From Ignavibacteriales bacterium (lineage in GTDB: Bacteria > Bacteroidota > Ignavibacteria > Ignavibacteriales > Melioribacteraceae): DNA of 35,959 nt. Under the pieces are notes generated by a model. The model ran no database searches and had not been told where the DNA came from. It saw only the letters and a program-made list of their open reading frames with translations. Made by a program: the position numbers and the translations under genes. Positions within the stretch are counted from its first letter, which is position 1, and each line of letters begins with the position of its first letter. Positions 18,558-29,244 of this stretch are shown in pieces. The stretch covers positions 1 to 35,959 of the forward strand of contig JACRFC010000169.1 in the NCBI GenBank assembly GCA_016234355.1, given 5' to 3'.

Positions 18558-20099
18558 ATGCTACACACACAAAAAATTTTAATACTCGATTTTGGTTCGC
18601 AATTCACTCAGCTAATCGCAAGAAGAATCCGCGAGAGCAAAGTTTATTCTGAAATTCATCCGCATACTTATCCGATTGAACAAATAAAAAAAGAAAAGCC
18701 GGTTGGAATAATTTTATCCGGCGGACCAATGAGCGTAAACGAATCCGATTCACCGAGAATTTCAGAAGAAATTTTAGAACTCGGTATTCCCGTACTTGGT
18801 ATCTGCTACGGATTACAATTAATCTGTAAATTACTCGACGGGAAAGTTGAACCGGCTTCCGACCGTGAGTATGGCAAAGCTCATTTGGGTATTATAAAAA
18901 ATGATCTTCTTTTTAACGGTGTTGGAGATGACTCGGTTATATGGATGAGTCACGGGGATTATGTTACAAAATTGCCGGAAGGATTTTCTTTGACCGCTAA
19001 AACCGAAAATTCTCCGCTTTGTGCAATTTCAAATCCGCAGAAGAAAATTTATGGAATTCAGTTCCATCCAGAAGTAGCTCATACAATATTTGGCAAGAAA
19101 ATATTAGATAATTTTTTGTTTGATATTTGCAATTGCAAAGCTGATTGGACTTCTAAAAATTTCATTAATAGTGTAATGGTAGAAGTAAAACAAAAAATTG
19201 GGAATAAAAAAGTGATCTGTGCTTTAAGCGGCGGTGTGGATTCATCTGTTGCCGCTGTTTTAATTCATCAGGCAATCGGCGATCAACTTGTTTGTATTCA
19301 TGTAGATCATGGTATGATGCGTAAGGATGAAAGTACTTCTATTATTAAAATGTTTAGTGATAATTATAAGATGCGTGTTGAACATGTTGATGCTTCTCAA
19401 CTTTTTCTTTCACGACTTGCCGGCGTAACAGATCCCGAAAAGAAAAGGAAAATTATCGGCAACACTTTTATAGAAGTATTTGAAACCGAAGCCAAAAAAT
19501 TTTCTGATGCAGAGTTCCTCGTTCAAGGTACACTTTATCCCGATGTAATAGAATCGGTCTCTGTGAAAGGTGCATCAGTTACTATAAAGACACATCATAA
19601 TGTTGGTGGACTTCCGGAAAAAATGAATTTGAAATTGATCGAACCATTCCGTGAGCTTTTTAAGGATGAAGTAAGAGCGATAGGAAGAGAACTTGGTTTG
19701 CCGGATATTTTTGTTAAACGTCACCCGTTTCCGGGTCCCGGACTTGCCGTGCGTGTTTTAGGCGAGATTACTGTAGAAAGATTAGATTTGCTTCGTGAGG
19801 TTGATGCTATTTATATCAATGAGCTACTGAATGCAAATATTTACGATAAAATCTGGCAAGCATTTTCAGTTTTACTGCCGATCCAAACTGTCGGTGTTAT
19901 GGGAGATGCACGTACTTATGAGAATGTGATAGCTCTAAGAGCTGTTACTTCAACAGACGGAATGACAGCAGACTGGTTTAGATTTGATCATGATTTTCTT
20001 GAAACCGTATCGAATAAAATTATTCGTTCAGTCCGCGGTGTTAATCGTGTTGTTTATGATATAAGTTCTAAACCGCCTGCCACCATAGAATGGGAATAA
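18558..20099 (+). CDS. guaA: GMP synthase (glutamine-hydrolysing)
   Basis: [49 protein letters not shown]. Confidence 0.98.
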   Translation: MLHTQKILILDFGSQFTQLIARRIRESKVYSEIHPHTYPIEQIKKEKPVGIILSGGPMSVNESDSPRISEEILELGIPVLGICYGLQLICKLLDGKVEPASDREYGKAHLGIIKNDLLFNGVGDDSVIWMSHGDYVTKLPEGFSLTAKTENSPLCAISNPQKKIYGIQFHPEVAHTIFGKKILDNFLFDICNCKADWTSKNFINSVMVEVKQKIGNKKVICALSGGVDSSVAAVLIHQAIGDQLVCIHVDHGMMRKDESTSIIKMFSDNYKMRVEHVDASQLFLSRLAGVTDPEKKRKIIGNTFIEVFETEAKKFSDAEFLVQGTLYPDVIESVSVKGASVTIKTHHNVGGLPEKMNLKLIEPFRELFKDEVRAIGRELGLPDIFVKRHPFPGPGLAVRVLGEITVERLDLLREVDAIYINELLNANIYDKIWQAFSVLLPIQTVGVMGDARTYENVIALRAVTSTDGMTADWFRFDHDFLETVSNKIIRSVRGVNRVVYDISSKPPATIEWE

Positions 20100-20126
20100 A
20101 ATAATCTTCAGCTAAAGGGGAAAGCT

Positions 20127-20804
20127 ATGAAAGTAAAAGAACTGCCGATTGATGACCGCCCGCGTGAGAAATTAACTTTAAGAGGTGCACAAAGTTTATC
20201 AGATGCCGAACTGATTGCAATTCTCTTGCGAACAGGAACAAAAGGCAAAAGTGTTATTCAAGTGGCTCAGGAATTAATTCAAAAGTCCGGTGGATTAAAT
20301 AATCTTGCCTCGCAGACAAGTGAGGCTATTCAAAAACATCTTGGGATAGGAAAAGATAAAGCCGCCACACTAATTGCAGCATTTGAAATAAGCCGAAGAT
20401 CTGACGCTCAGAAAAAATTATATTCAGTGAAAAAAATTACTTCACCCTGTGATATTGCAGATGTTTTCATTCCTCTTTTGCGGGATAAAGTAAAAGAAGA
20501 ATTTTATGTTGTGTGCTTAAATTCTGCTAATAAAATAACAAAAGTCGAATTGATTTCTGTTGGAAATCTAAATTCAAGTTTGGTTCATCCGCGTGAAGTA
20601 TTTAAGGTGGCAATCGAAAATAATTCTGCAAATATTATTTTACTTCATAATCATCCCAGCGGAAATACCGAACCAAGTAATGAAGATATTGTTATGACAC
20701 GCAAGATGGTTGAAGCCGGTAAACTGATGGAAATACAAGTTTTCGATCATCTTATTATAGCCGGGAACAATTATACAAGTTTGGTTGAAAAAAGAATAAT
20801 ATGA
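20127..20804 (+). CDS. radC: RadC/JAB-domain protein
   Basis: RPREKLTLRGAQSLSDAELIAILLRTGT...LLHNHPSGNTEPSNEDI. Confidence 0.95.
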   Translation: MKVKELPIDDRPREKLTLRGAQSLSDAELIAILLRTGTKGKSVIQVAQELIQKSGGLNNLASQTSEAIQKHLGIGKDKAATLIAAFEISRRSDAQKKLYSVKKITSPCDIADVFIPLLRDKVKEEFYVVCLNSANKITKVELISVGNLNSSLVHPREVFKVAIENNSANIILLHNHPSGNTEPSNEDIVMTRKMVEAGKLMEIQVFDHLIIAGNNYTSLVEKRII

Positions 20805-20896
20805 TTGAAAATAAGTTGATATTATCAAAATTTTAAGTCAGAAAATTCTTATATTTATAAAAGATTTTAACTCACCAAAAGGAAGGGAGAATTAAG

Positions 20897-21163
20897 ATGA
20901 AAAAAATCATCAATCTGGGGTTGGCATTAGTTCTCGCTGCTGGAATTATTGGATTTACAGGTTGCAGCGGCGTTTCTGAAGAACAAATGGCAGAACTTGA
21001 TGCGCTTCGTTCTGAAGTAAAAGCACTTGAGAAAGAAGTTGGATCATTGAAAACTGAAAAGGCAGCTATTGAAAGAGAAATTGCTGAAAAGAATGCAAAG
21101 CTTGATCAATGCGCTAAAGAGAAAGCTGAAACTAAAAAGAATCTCGAAAAACTCGGGATGTAA
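20897..21163 (+). CDS. Coiled-coil lipoprotein
   Basis: Signal peptide with lipobox FTGC; heptad-rich helix. Confidence 0.75.
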   Translation: MKKIINLGLALVLAAGIIGFTGCSGVSEEQMAELDALRSEVKALEKEVGSLKTEKAAIEREIAEKNAKLDQCAKEKAETKKNLEKLGM

Positions 21164-21192
21164 TTAATAAGTTTATAATGACGGAGGAATAA

Positions 21193-21903
21193 ATGAAGAT
21201 TTACAAATTATTATTAACCAGCATGTTTTTTATGCTTCTCTCTGTCAATCTCTTTGCGCAGGATAAAGAAATGACCAAAGAGGAATGGCAGAATGAGATT
21301 AATCGTTTAACAGAAAGAAAAGTTGCTCTTACTTCAGAATTAAATACATTAAAAGCAGAAGTTGCTAATCTGAAAAAAATGAGAGACGGCTTAAAAGCAT
21401 ACGATGACTGCATGAATGAACTTTATGCAATGCTTGGCGGTACAAAAGCTGATGTGGATAATTTTAGAAAACAATTAGCTGCATTAACTTCAAAGATTGA
21501 TGCTCAACAAGTTCCGAAAACTGATAGGCAAGCTGAACTTAATGCTATGAAGAAGAATAAGATCAGTGCGCTTCCCGAATTCTTTGATAAAGTTCAAAAC
21601 CAACTTCAAAGAAAACTTGATGCTTGGATGGAAGCCCCAAAAGAAATCAGTTATACAGTTGTAAAAGGCGATCACCTATGGGGAATTGCTAAAAAGAAAG
21701 AACATTATGCAAATCCATTTGCTTGGCCTATTATTTATAAAGCAAACAGAGATCAAATTAAGAATCCGGATCTAATCTTCCCGAAACAAAATTTCAAAAT
21801 TCCGAATTTGACCGAAGAAGAAAAAGCAAAGTATGATAAGATCAGAAGGAATTATAAACCGGCACCGCCAACTCAAACACAAAAACCGGCTGCGGCTAAG
21901 TAA
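21193..21903 (+). CDS. LysM-domain secreted/periplasmic protein
   Basis: Signal peptide; YTVVKGDHLWGIAKKKEHYANPFAWPIIYKANRDQIKNPDLIFPKQNFKIP. Confidence 0.9.
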   Translation: MKIYKLLLTSMFFMLLSVNLFAQDKEMTKEEWQNEINRLTERKVALTSELNTLKAEVANLKKMRDGLKAYDDCMNELYAMLGGTKADVDNFRKQLAALTSKIDAQQVPKTDRQAELNAMKKNKISALPEFFDKVQNQLQRKLDAWMEAPKEISYTVVKGDHLWGIAKKKEHYANPFAWPIIYKANRDQIKNPDLIFPKQNFKIPNLTEEEKAKYDKIRRNYKPAPPTQTQKPAAAK

Positions 21904-21940
21904 GGAAAATTATTTTTTAATGTCATTATTAATTTTTAAG

Positions 21941-21982
21941 ATAAAGCCCTTTTCAATTTTTGTTGAAGAGGGCTTTATTTAT
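21941..21982. terminator. Probable intrinsic terminator
   Basis: ATAAAGCCCTTTTCAA ... TTGAAGAGGGCTTTAT (16-bp stem, one G-U) then TTATTT. Confidence 0.75.
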
Positions 21983-21996
21983 TTACGGAGGTAAAT

Positions 21997-22965
21997 ACGC
22001 AAGTAGAAAAAATATTAAAATTGGATAATGTTGATCTTCTTTCGTTCATCGGAATAAATGACGGAAATATTAAACCGTTGGAAGAAAGATTTAATACGAA
22101 CATTACTGCACGCGGAGATGTAATTTATGTACAAGGCATACAGGAAGAAGTGGATGCCATCGAAAAAGTTATCAAGGAGATGATTTTTGTCCTTAATACA
22201 ACGGGTAAACTTCAACCGGGCGATGTATATACTATCATTGATCTAACGCTTCAAGGAAAAGAAATTATAAACGGTAATGATTATGATAATATTGTTCTCT
22301 ACTCTAAGAAGGATGTAATTAAAGCTAAGACGCCGAACCAAATTGTTTATACTAAAAGCGTTCGTGAAAACGATATTTGCTTTGCAATTGGCCCGGCAGG
22401 AACAGGAAAAACTTATTTAGCCGTTGCATTTGCTGTAGCGGCATTAAAGAAAGGAATTGTAAAAAAAATAATTTTAGCCCGCCCGGCAGTTGAAGCCGGG
22501 GAAAGTTTAGGATTTTTACCCGGAGATTTCCGAGAGAAAATTGACCCGTATTTACGCCCATTATACGATGCTCTTGAGGAAATGATTCCTTCGGAACAAC
22601 TGAGAAATTATTTAGAGAAAAGTGTTGTGGAAATCGTTCCGTTAGCATTTATGCGGGGCAGAACATTAAACAATGCTTATGTTATATTAGATGAAGCACA
22701 GAATGCTACAGGCATGCAGATGAAAATGTTCCTAACACGTTTAGGACCAAATTCTAAATCAATTATTACCGGAGATATTACTCAAATAGATCTGCCGAGT
22801 TATTCTCAAAGCGGATTGGTGCAGGTTAAAGAAATATTAAAAAGTGTAGATGGAGTTGGCTTTGTCTATTTTGATAAAGGTGATGTACTAAGACACAAAT
22901 TGGTTAAAGATATAATCAACGCTTACGAGAAACATTACAATAATAACGGCAATAAGAAAGAATAA
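21997..22965 (+). CDS. phoH: PhoH family protein
   Basis: FAIGPAGTGKTYLAVAFAVAAL, RPAVEAGESLGFLPGD, VILDEAQNAT. The start is uncertain: the track uses TTG 22021, but the GGAGG motif is placed for an ACG at 21997. Confidence 0.9.
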   Translation, partial: TQVEKILKLDNVDLLSFIGINDGNIKPLEERFNTNITARGDVIYVQGIQEEVDAIEKVIKEMIFVLNTTGKLQPGDVYTIIDLTLQGKEIINGNDYDNIVLYSKKDVIKAKTPNQIVYTKSVRENDICFAIGPAGTGKTYLAVAFAVAALKKGIVKKIILARPAVEAGESLGFLPGDFREKIDPYLRPLYDALEEMIPSEQLRNYLEKSVVEIVPLAFMRGRTLNNAYVILDEAQNATGMQMKMFLTRLGPNSKSIITGDITQIDLPSYSQSGLVQVKEILKSVDGVGFVYFDKGDVLRHKLVKDIINAYEKHYNNNGNKKE

Positions 22966-23034
22966 TTTTGGAAGAGGGACAAAATTCAAAGCACAAAATC
23001 TAAAAATCCAAATTTGTAAATCGTAAATTGTAAA

Positions 23035-23820
23035 TCATAAATATTTCTTACTTTCTTCCCAGAATTTATCCATCTCAGATAAGGTTGATTCGGATACAGT
23101 TTTTCCCGATTCTTTTATTTTCTTTTCAACATAACTAAATCGCGCAATAAATTTTTCATTTGTAAGTCTTAAAGCATTTTCCGGATTAACGCCGAGAAAG
23201 CGTGCATAATTAGTGAGAGCGAAGAAAACATCTCCCATCTCTTTTTCAAACTCATCCTGGTTACCGGCTTTTTCCATTTCGTGCATCTCTTCTATTTCCT
23301 CAATAACCTTTTTCCAAACATCTTCTTTTTTCTCCCAATCAAAACCGACTTTAGAAGCTTTCTCCTGCAAACGGTAAGCACGCGCCAAACTTGGTAGATT
23401 TTTCGGAACTCCTTCTAAAACAGAATCTCTTCCTTCGGAAAGTTTTATCTCTTCCCAGTTCTTCAAAATTTCTTTTGTGTCTGCAACTTTTGTATCACTG
23501 AAAATATGCGGGTGACGTCTTATCAATTTATCTGTTATAGAATCTATTACATCATTAAGAGAAAAATTTTTATTCTCCTCGGCTATTGCAGAATGAAAAA
23601 CTATATGAAGAAGCAAATCGCCAAGTTCGGCTTTTAACTCATTATAATCTTTCAGATCTATTGCTTCAATCATTTCATAGGTTTCTTCAAGAGTAGCTGC
23701 TTTAATCGAATCATGAGTCTGTTCCTTATCCCACGGGCATTCCTGACGTAATCGTTTCATAATAGCCCAGAGATTTTCAAATTTTTCGCCGGTCATTCCG
23801 TTCTCCAATTTTGATAGCAA
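23035..23820 (-). CDS. mazG: Nucleoside triphosphate pyrophosphohydrolase MazG
   Basis: RLRQECPWDKEQTHDSIKAATLEETYEMIEAI...ELGDLLLHIVFHSAIAEE. Confidence 0.96.
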   Translation of the reverse strand: MLSKLENGMTGEKFENLWAIMKRLRQECPWDKEQTHDSIKAATLEETYEMIEAIDLKDYNELKAELGDLLLHIVFHSAIAEENKNFSLNDVIDSITDKLIRRHPHIFSDTKVADTKEILKNWEEIKLSEGRDSVLEGVPKNLPSLARAYRLQEKASKVGFDWEKKEDVWKKVIEEIEEMHEMEKAGNQDEFEKEMGDVFFALTNYARFLGVNPENALRLTNEKFIARFSYVEKKIKESGKTVSESTLSEMDKFWEESKKYL

Positions 23821-23913
23821 AGATAATCAGACTGGTGCGAATCGAAAAATATTTACGGAAGATTTTATGATTTATTTTTCAATATATTTGAATAAAATAT
23901 TTTACGAGGAAAA

Positions 23914-24375
23914 ATGATAGAGCAAAAGATTCGCGAAATTATAGGTCACGAACTGCCGACTTATGCAAAACCTCTTGCAGCTTATATTCCTGCGCAGCAA
24001 TCCGGGAATTTAATTTTTACTTCAGGGCAATTACCTACAAAGGAAGGAAAACTTATTGCAGAAGGGAAAGTAGGTTATGATGTATCCGAAGATAAAGGAA
24101 TTGAGTGTGCACGCGTTTCTGCAATTAATTGCTTAGCAGCAATAAAAATGGTGATTGGCGATTTAGATAAAATAGAACAAGTTGTAAAATTAGTTGTGTT
24201 CGTAAACTCTGCAGATGGTTTTACTGCACAGCCAAAAATTGCAAACGGCGCATCGGAATTTTTAGTTCAGGTTTTTGGTGAAAAAGGAAAGCATGCCCGC
24301 AGTGCGGTAGGTGTTAGCGAATTACCTATTAACGCTCCGGTTGAAATTGAAATGATCGTCCGTGTTAATACTTAA
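23914..24375 (+). CDS. RidA/YjgF-family protein
   Basis: GNLIFTSGQLPTKEGKL...ARSAVGVSELPINAPVEIEMIV. Confidence 0.92.
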   Translation: MIEQKIREIIGHELPTYAKPLAAYIPAQQSGNLIFTSGQLPTKEGKLIAEGKVGYDVSEDKGIECARVSAINCLAAIKMVIGDLDKIEQVVKLVVFVNSADGFTAQPKIANGASEFLVQVFGEKGKHARSAVGVSELPINAPVEIEMIVRVNT

Positions 24376-24500
24376 TTTCTATTGAATTAACTTGAATATG
24401 TGGTTTCTTTCCAATAAAATTGAATTAGAATTTGATCGAATAAATAGAAACAATTCAAATCAATGGATTGTTAAATGAACATAAAAAGTTAAGGACTGAA

Positions 24501-25001
24501 ATGAAAAAATTTATTCTAATAATTATTATTCTTGTTGTTTCAATTTCCCAAGCTCAATACCGCGATGATCTGAATAAACAAATAGATATACGAAGCGGAA
24601 TTGTAAAAAATAATTCTTTTGGTTCAATCCTTGGATTCATCAATCCCGATAATTTTTCCATGCGCCATTCATTCGGTTTATCTTACTCTGCTTTCGGCGG
24701 AGTAGGTGGAATGGCACTTGGTGTTTATACAAACAGCATGGCTTACAAATTCAGCGATAGACTAAATTTGGAAACAGATATCAGCATAGTAAATTCACCA
24801 TACAATTCTTTCGGTCAGGATTTCTCAAAGCAAATCAACGGAGTGTACTTAAGCCGTGTACAAATGACATACAAACCTACCGATAACATGAACATTATTC
24901 TCCAATACAGACAAGTGCCGGGCGGATTTTATTCGCCATATTCTTACGGCGGTTCCTCACTGTTCAACAGAGACAACTATTTCAATAATTGGGGCTTCTA
25001 A
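24501..25001 (+). CDS. Exported hypothetical protein
   Basis: Signal peptide MKKFILIIIILVVSISQAQ; ATG 24501 preferred over 24468. Confidence 0.6.
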   Translation: MKKFILIIIILVVSISQAQYRDDLNKQIDIRSGIVKNNSFGSILGFINPDNFSMRHSFGLSYSAFGGVGGMALGVYTNSMAYKFSDRLNLETDISIVNSPYNSFGQDFSKQINGVYLSRVQMTYKPTDNMNIILQYRQVPGGFYSPYSYGGSSLFNRDNYFNNWGF

Positions 25002-25068
25002 GAAAGAGAGATAGTTTTTTATTAAATTGCGCTTAGGATAACAAAGAAAAATTGAGCGCAACATCGAA

Positions 25069-25554
25069 TTGGAAAATATTAACCCGAAAAAAACATCAAA
25101 TCCGAAAAGCCGAAAATCTTCCGCTGTTAATCTGATCCTTAATGTATCCATTTTTGTTTTAGCCGTAATAATTCTTTACATGCTTTATTCGATCTACGTC
25201 AAGCTTGCAAATAATCCGGGAGAAGGCGATACACAGGCAAACGGACAAGTTGCATCGGATATAATTCAAGTTGAAGTTTTGAACGGATGCGGTATCGGCG
25301 GAGTGGGTGATAGGTTTACGGATTTTCTCCGCTCAAATAATTTTGATGTTGTAAATGTTGGCAATTACGTTTCGTTTGATGTTGATGAGAGTCTTGTGAT
25401 TGATAGAACCGGAAACATGGCAAATGCATACAAGATTGCAAAAGCACTTCGCATAAAAAATGAAAATGTAATTCAACAACTGAACAAAGATTATTTTCTT
25501 GATGTCTCGATCGTCATTGGAAGAGATTATTTTAATTTAGCTCCATTTAAATAA
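25069..25554 (+). CDS. LytR C-terminal (LytR_C)-like membrane-anchored protein
   Basis: TM helix, then VEVLNGCGIGGVGDRFTDFLRSNNFDVVNVGN; TTG start. Confidence 0.8.
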   Translation: MENINPKKTSNPKSRKSSAVNLILNVSIFVLAVIILYMLYSIYVKLANNPGEGDTQANGQVASDIIQVEVLNGCGIGGVGDRFTDFLRSNNFDVVNVGNYVSFDVDESLVIDRTGNMANAYKIAKALRIKNENVIQQLNKDYFLDVSIVIGRDYFNLAPFK

Positions 25555-25563
25555 GAGGTAGAA

Positions 25564-25917
25564 TTGGATTCATTAAAATTTGCAAAGATGATTACAGAGA
25601 TCATCAAAACTAAAAAGGGCTTTGACATAAGAATACTTGATCTTCGGAAACTATCCGGAGGAATAGCCGATTGTTTTGTAATCTGTTCGGCTGATGCAGA
25701 TCGGCAGGTTAAAGCTATTGCCGATGCGGTTGATGATGAACTTAATAAAAAAGGAATCAGATGTTTTCACAAAGAGGGATTTGAAACATTGAATTGGGTG
25801 CTGCTTGATTATTTTGATGTTGTTGTTCACGTATTCCGTGTAGAAGCAAGAAGCTACTACAATCTTGAAAAACTTTGGGGCGATGCACCCGTAATTAAAA
25901 TTGCCGATGAGAAATAA
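25564..25917 (+). CDS. rsfS: Ribosome silencing factor
   Basis: DIRILDLRKLSGGIADCFVICSADADRQVKAIADAV...WVLLDYFDVVVHVF; TTG start. Confidence 0.93.
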   Translation: MDSLKFAKMITEIIKTKKGFDIRILDLRKLSGGIADCFVICSADADRQVKAIADAVDDELNKKGIRCFHKEGFETLNWVLLDYFDVVVHVFRVEARSYYNLEKLWGDAPVIKIADEK

Positions 25918-25944
25918 TCTATTGAAATCACTCCGGAGATATAT

Positions 25945-27585
25945 TTGAAAAATTATTTAATAAATCTTTTTAAGACCACAAAATTAAAATTGCCTTATCT
26001 CTCTGAAATTGATCCGACATTTTCTGTCCCGGGTCAAAGTAATCACGGTGATTATGCAACAAACGCTGCGATGATCCTTTCTAAAAAACTAAAAAGAAAT
26101 CCAAAAGACATTGCAAATGAAATTATTACAAACTTAGATTATGATAAAAATATTATTGAGAAAATAGAAATTGCCGGACCGGGATTTATCAATTTTTATT
26201 TTACTGCTTCCTATAATTCACAAATAGTTAAAGATGTTTTAGATGAGAAGGAAAATTTCGGCAAATCAAAAAAATATGCCGGCAAGAAAGCGATGGTTGA
26301 GTTTATCTCTGCAAATCCTACCGGTCCATTAACTGTCGGACACGGGCGCAATGCTGTAGTTGGAGACACAGTTGCTAATATGCTAGAATGGATTGGCTAT
26401 TCAGTTGACCGCGAATATTATTTCAATAATGCGGGAAGACAGATGCGCGTACTTGGCGATTCCGTTCGATTACGTTATTTAGAATTACTAGGACAGAAAT
26501 CCACCGAAGGCGGAGAATTTCCTGAAGATTACTATCAAGGTGAATACATAAAAGATATTGCCGCTAAGTTGAAGAATGAATACGGCGATAAACTTGTAAA
26601 CGAAGATGCCGAAGGTAAATTTAAGCAAGCTGCCGAGAAGGAAATATTTGCTGATATTATCAAAACGATGGAGCGGATTCAAATCCGCATGAAGAATTTT
26701 TTCAATGAAAATACTTTGTATGAAGAAGGGAAGATCAAAGCTCTGCTTGATGAGTTTAAGAAAAAAAATCTATCGTATGAAAAAGATGAAGCTGTTTGGC
26801 TCAAGCTGACCGAACTCGGCAACGATCAGGATAAAGTGATTGTAAAAGCGACTGGAGAACCGACATACCGTTTACCGGATATTGCTTATCACATTACGAA
26901 ATATGACCGTGGTTATGATTTGATGATTGATCTTTTCGGCTCCGACCATAGCGCAACTTATCCCGATGTTCTAGCAGGATTGCGTGCACTTGGTTATGAT
27001 GCAAGCAAAGTGAAAGTACTGATCCATCAATTTGTTACGATAATGGAAAAAGGTGAAGTGGTTAAGATGTCAACCCGCAAAGCAAATTATATAACACTTG
27101 ATGAATTAGTTGATGAAGTCGGGAGTGATGTTGTACGTTACTTCTTTAACATGAGAAGCATTACAAGTCATTTAAATTTTGATCTTGATCTTGCTAAGAA
27201 ACAATCCGATGAAAATCCGGTTTTCTATCTGCAATACGCCCACGCAAGAATTTTTTCTATTCTGCGTATGACAAAAGATGAAGGATTAAATTCTTCTTTG
27301 GAAAATCTTGAACTGTTAATAACAAAAGAAGAACAAAACCTTCTCAAAAAACTTTATGAATTTCCGGATGATGTGATCTATAGTGCGGAAAACTTTGAAA
27401 CGAACCGGATCACTTCATATCTTGAAGAATTAGCAGCTCTCTTCCACAGATTTTATACCGAGTGCAGAATAATCGGCAGTGAAAAGAAACTTGCCGAAGC
27501 GCGCATTGCACTTTGCATCGCAGTTCAAACTGTAATTAGAAACGGATTATCTATTCTCGGTGTCAGCGCTCCGGAGAAAATGTAA
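25945..27585 (+). CDS. argS: Arginyl-tRNA synthetase
   Basis: EFISANPTGPLTVGHGRNAVVGD, MSTRKANYITLDELVDEVG; TTG start. Confidence 0.97.
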   Translation: MKNYLINLFKTTKLKLPYLSEIDPTFSVPGQSNHGDYATNAAMILSKKLKRNPKDIANEIITNLDYDKNIIEKIEIAGPGFINFYFTASYNSQIVKDVLDEKENFGKSKKYAGKKAMVEFISANPTGPLTVGHGRNAVVGDTVANMLEWIGYSVDREYYFNNAGRQMRVLGDSVRLRYLELLGQKSTEGGEFPEDYYQGEYIKDIAAKLKNEYGDKLVNEDAEGKFKQAAEKEIFADIIKTMERIQIRMKNFFNENTLYEEGKIKALLDEFKKKNLSYEKDEAVWLKLTELGNDQDKVIVKATGEPTYRLPDIAYHITKYDRGYDLMIDLFGSDHSATYPDVLAGLRALGYDASKVKVLIHQFVTIMEKGEVVKMSTRKANYITLDELVDEVGSDVVRYFFNMRSITSHLNFDLDLAKKQSDENPVFYLQYAHARIFSILRMTKDEGLNSSLENLELLITKEEQNLLKKLYEFPDDVIYSAENFETNRITSYLEELAALFHRFYTECRIIGSEKKLAEARIALCIAVQTVIRNGLSILGVSAPEKM

Positions 27586-27600
27586 TTATAAATTTTAAAA

Positions 27601-27751
27601 GAGGTAATCTCAAAAGTAAAAATATAACTTAGTGTTTCTTAGTGACCTTTGTGTCTTAGTGGTAAAAATCTTTTTGTTTAATAGAAAAAAAAAGCCAAAC
27701 CACAAAGACACTAAGATCACAAAGGTTCACTAAGACTTTTGAGACCACCTC
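27601..27751. repeat. Large imperfect inverted repeat
   Basis: Left GAGGTaaTCTCAAAAGT...CTTAGTGaCCTTTGTGtCTTAGTGG; right ...CCACAAAGACACTAAGATCACAAAGGTTCACTAAGACTTTTGAgaCCACCTC. Confidence 0.75.
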
Positions 27752-27765
27752 CAGGAATGGGCTAT

Positions 27766-28572
27766 ATGGATATTTACAGTAAGATAATTGAATTAAAAAA
27801 AGAGAATAGAAGTTTTGTAACTGTTAGCGTCGTCAAATCAACCGGTTCTACTCCGGGTAAAGCCGGATTTAAGATGGTTGTTGATCACGAGGGAAAAACT
27901 TACGGCACAGTTGGCGGCGGCGCTATTGAGATGGAAGCAATTCAAGAATCAAAAAGATTAATGGCTTCCGGTGAAGAAAATTTGTTGAAAGAATATTTAC
28001 TAAGTAATGATGAAAAAATAATCAATCCAAAAGCAACTGTTGTTCCGATGAGTTGTAACGGAAAGGTTTGGCTCTACTACGAATTCGAAAGAAACTTACC
28101 GGTGATCTACATCTTCGGCGGGGGACATGTAGGACAAGCATTGATCGAGATTCTGGGCAAACTTAAATATCATGTAATATTGATTGACAACCGGCAGGAA
28201 TTATTTGAAAAAAATAAAGCCAAAGGAATTAATTGCATCTATATGGAATACAAAGATTTTGTTGAGCAGTTTGTTCCGGCTGATGATTCTTATTTTGTTG
28301 CTGTTACTTACGGACATCTATTTGATTATGAGATCTTAAAAACATTATACAGCAGAAATTTAGTTAAGAAATATATCGGAGTTATTGCCTCACGCGCTAA
28401 AGCTGCCGCAATGATCAACAATCTGAAAAGTGAAATCGATTCCGGCATTGATCTCTCCAAACTTCACATGCCGATCGGATTGAAGATTGGAGGGGATACC
28501 GCTTACGAAATTGCTCTTTCCATTGCTGCTGAGATACAGTCTGTTAAGTATGAAAAAAATGTTTTGATATAG
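27766..28572 (+). CDS. XdhC/CoxI-family protein
   Basis: VKSTGSTPGKAGFKMVV, GTVGGGAIEMEAI, IFGGGHVGQALIEIL. ATG 27766 preferred; 27739 lies in the inverted repeat. Confidence 0.9.
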   Translation: MDIYSKIIELKKENRSFVTVSVVKSTGSTPGKAGFKMVVDHEGKTYGTVGGGAIEMEAIQESKRLMASGEENLLKEYLLSNDEKIINPKATVVPMSCNGKVWLYYEFERNLPVIYIFGGGHVGQALIEILGKLKYHVILIDNRQELFEKNKAKGINCIYMEYKDFVEQFVPADDSYFVAVTYGHLFDYEILKTLYSRNLVKKYIGVIASRAKAAAMINNLKSEIDSGIDLSKLHMPIGLKIGGDTAYEIALSIAAEIQSVKYEKNVLI

Positions 28573-28598
28573 TTTGTATTTTATTTTAAGTTGCACTT
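28570..28598 (+). repeat. 29-bp direct repeat, copy 1
   Basis: TAGTTTGTATTTTATTTTAAGTTGCACTT, identical to 29343-29371. Confidence 0.9.
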
Positions 28599-28670
28599 GC
28601 CACAAGGGGCGGATATTAATGATGAAATATATTTATCGTTATTTTTTCCAAAATTTTTAATGGGGGCTGT

Positions 28671-29201
28671 ATGAAAATCAAATCTTCCTCTCTTATCCCA
28701 ATCGAAAGAATTACTTCCAAGATTTATTTATTACGCGGAGATAAGGTCTTGCTTGATCGCGACCTTGCCGAATTGTATGGCGTCGAAACAAAAAAATTAA
28801 ATCAGGCAGTTAAAAGAAACATAGGAAGGTTTCCACGGGATTTTATGTTCCAATTAACAATAGAAGAATCTAGTTCTCTAAGGTCACAATTTGTGACCTT
28901 GAAGAAAGGTCAACATTCCAAATATTTACCATACGTTTTTACAGAGCAGGGCGTTGCTATGTTATCGTCCATATTAAATAGCGAACGCGCCGTGCAGGTA
29001 AACATTGCAATTATGCGCGCGTTTGTACAGATGAGAAAATTTCTGCAGAGCAATGAAGAACTTTCGAAGAAGTTGAACGATCTTGAGAAAGAAACGGGAA
29101 AGAAATTTGCAGCACAGCAGAAGCAGATTAAACTTGTTTTCGATGCTATAAGAGAACTGATGATGGAGAATGTAAAACCGAAAAGAAAGATTGGTTTTTG
29201 A
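28671..29201 (+). CDS. ORF6N-domain DNA-binding protein
   Basis: [46 protein letters not shown]...[15 protein letters not shown]. Confidence 0.93.
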   Translation: MKIKSSSLIPIERITSKIYLLRGDKVLLDRDLAELYGVETKKLNQAVKRNIGRFPRDFMFQLTIEESSSLRSQFVTLKKGQHSKYLPYVFTEQGVAMLSSILNSERAVQVNIAIMRAFVQMRKFLQSNEELSKKLNDLEKETGKKFAAQQKQIKLVFDAIRELMMENVKPKRKIGF

Positions 29202-29244
29202 ATTGCCATAGCGCTTACCCGGCATTTCTTAACAGAGTTGACGG

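Noticed and set aside
18449-18652. ORF 18449..18652 (+)
   Set aside because: Spans the gcvH end, the terminator hairpin and the guaA start; best explained as spurious.
22970-23034. Short GTAAATC/GTAAATT-type reiterations after phoH
   Set aside because: Few, short units in AT-rich intergenic DNA; not CRISPR-like and no clear structure.
28910-29225. ORFs 28910..29209 and 28974..29225 (-)
   Set aside because: Antisense to the ORF6N gene; composition consistent with mirrored coding sequence.
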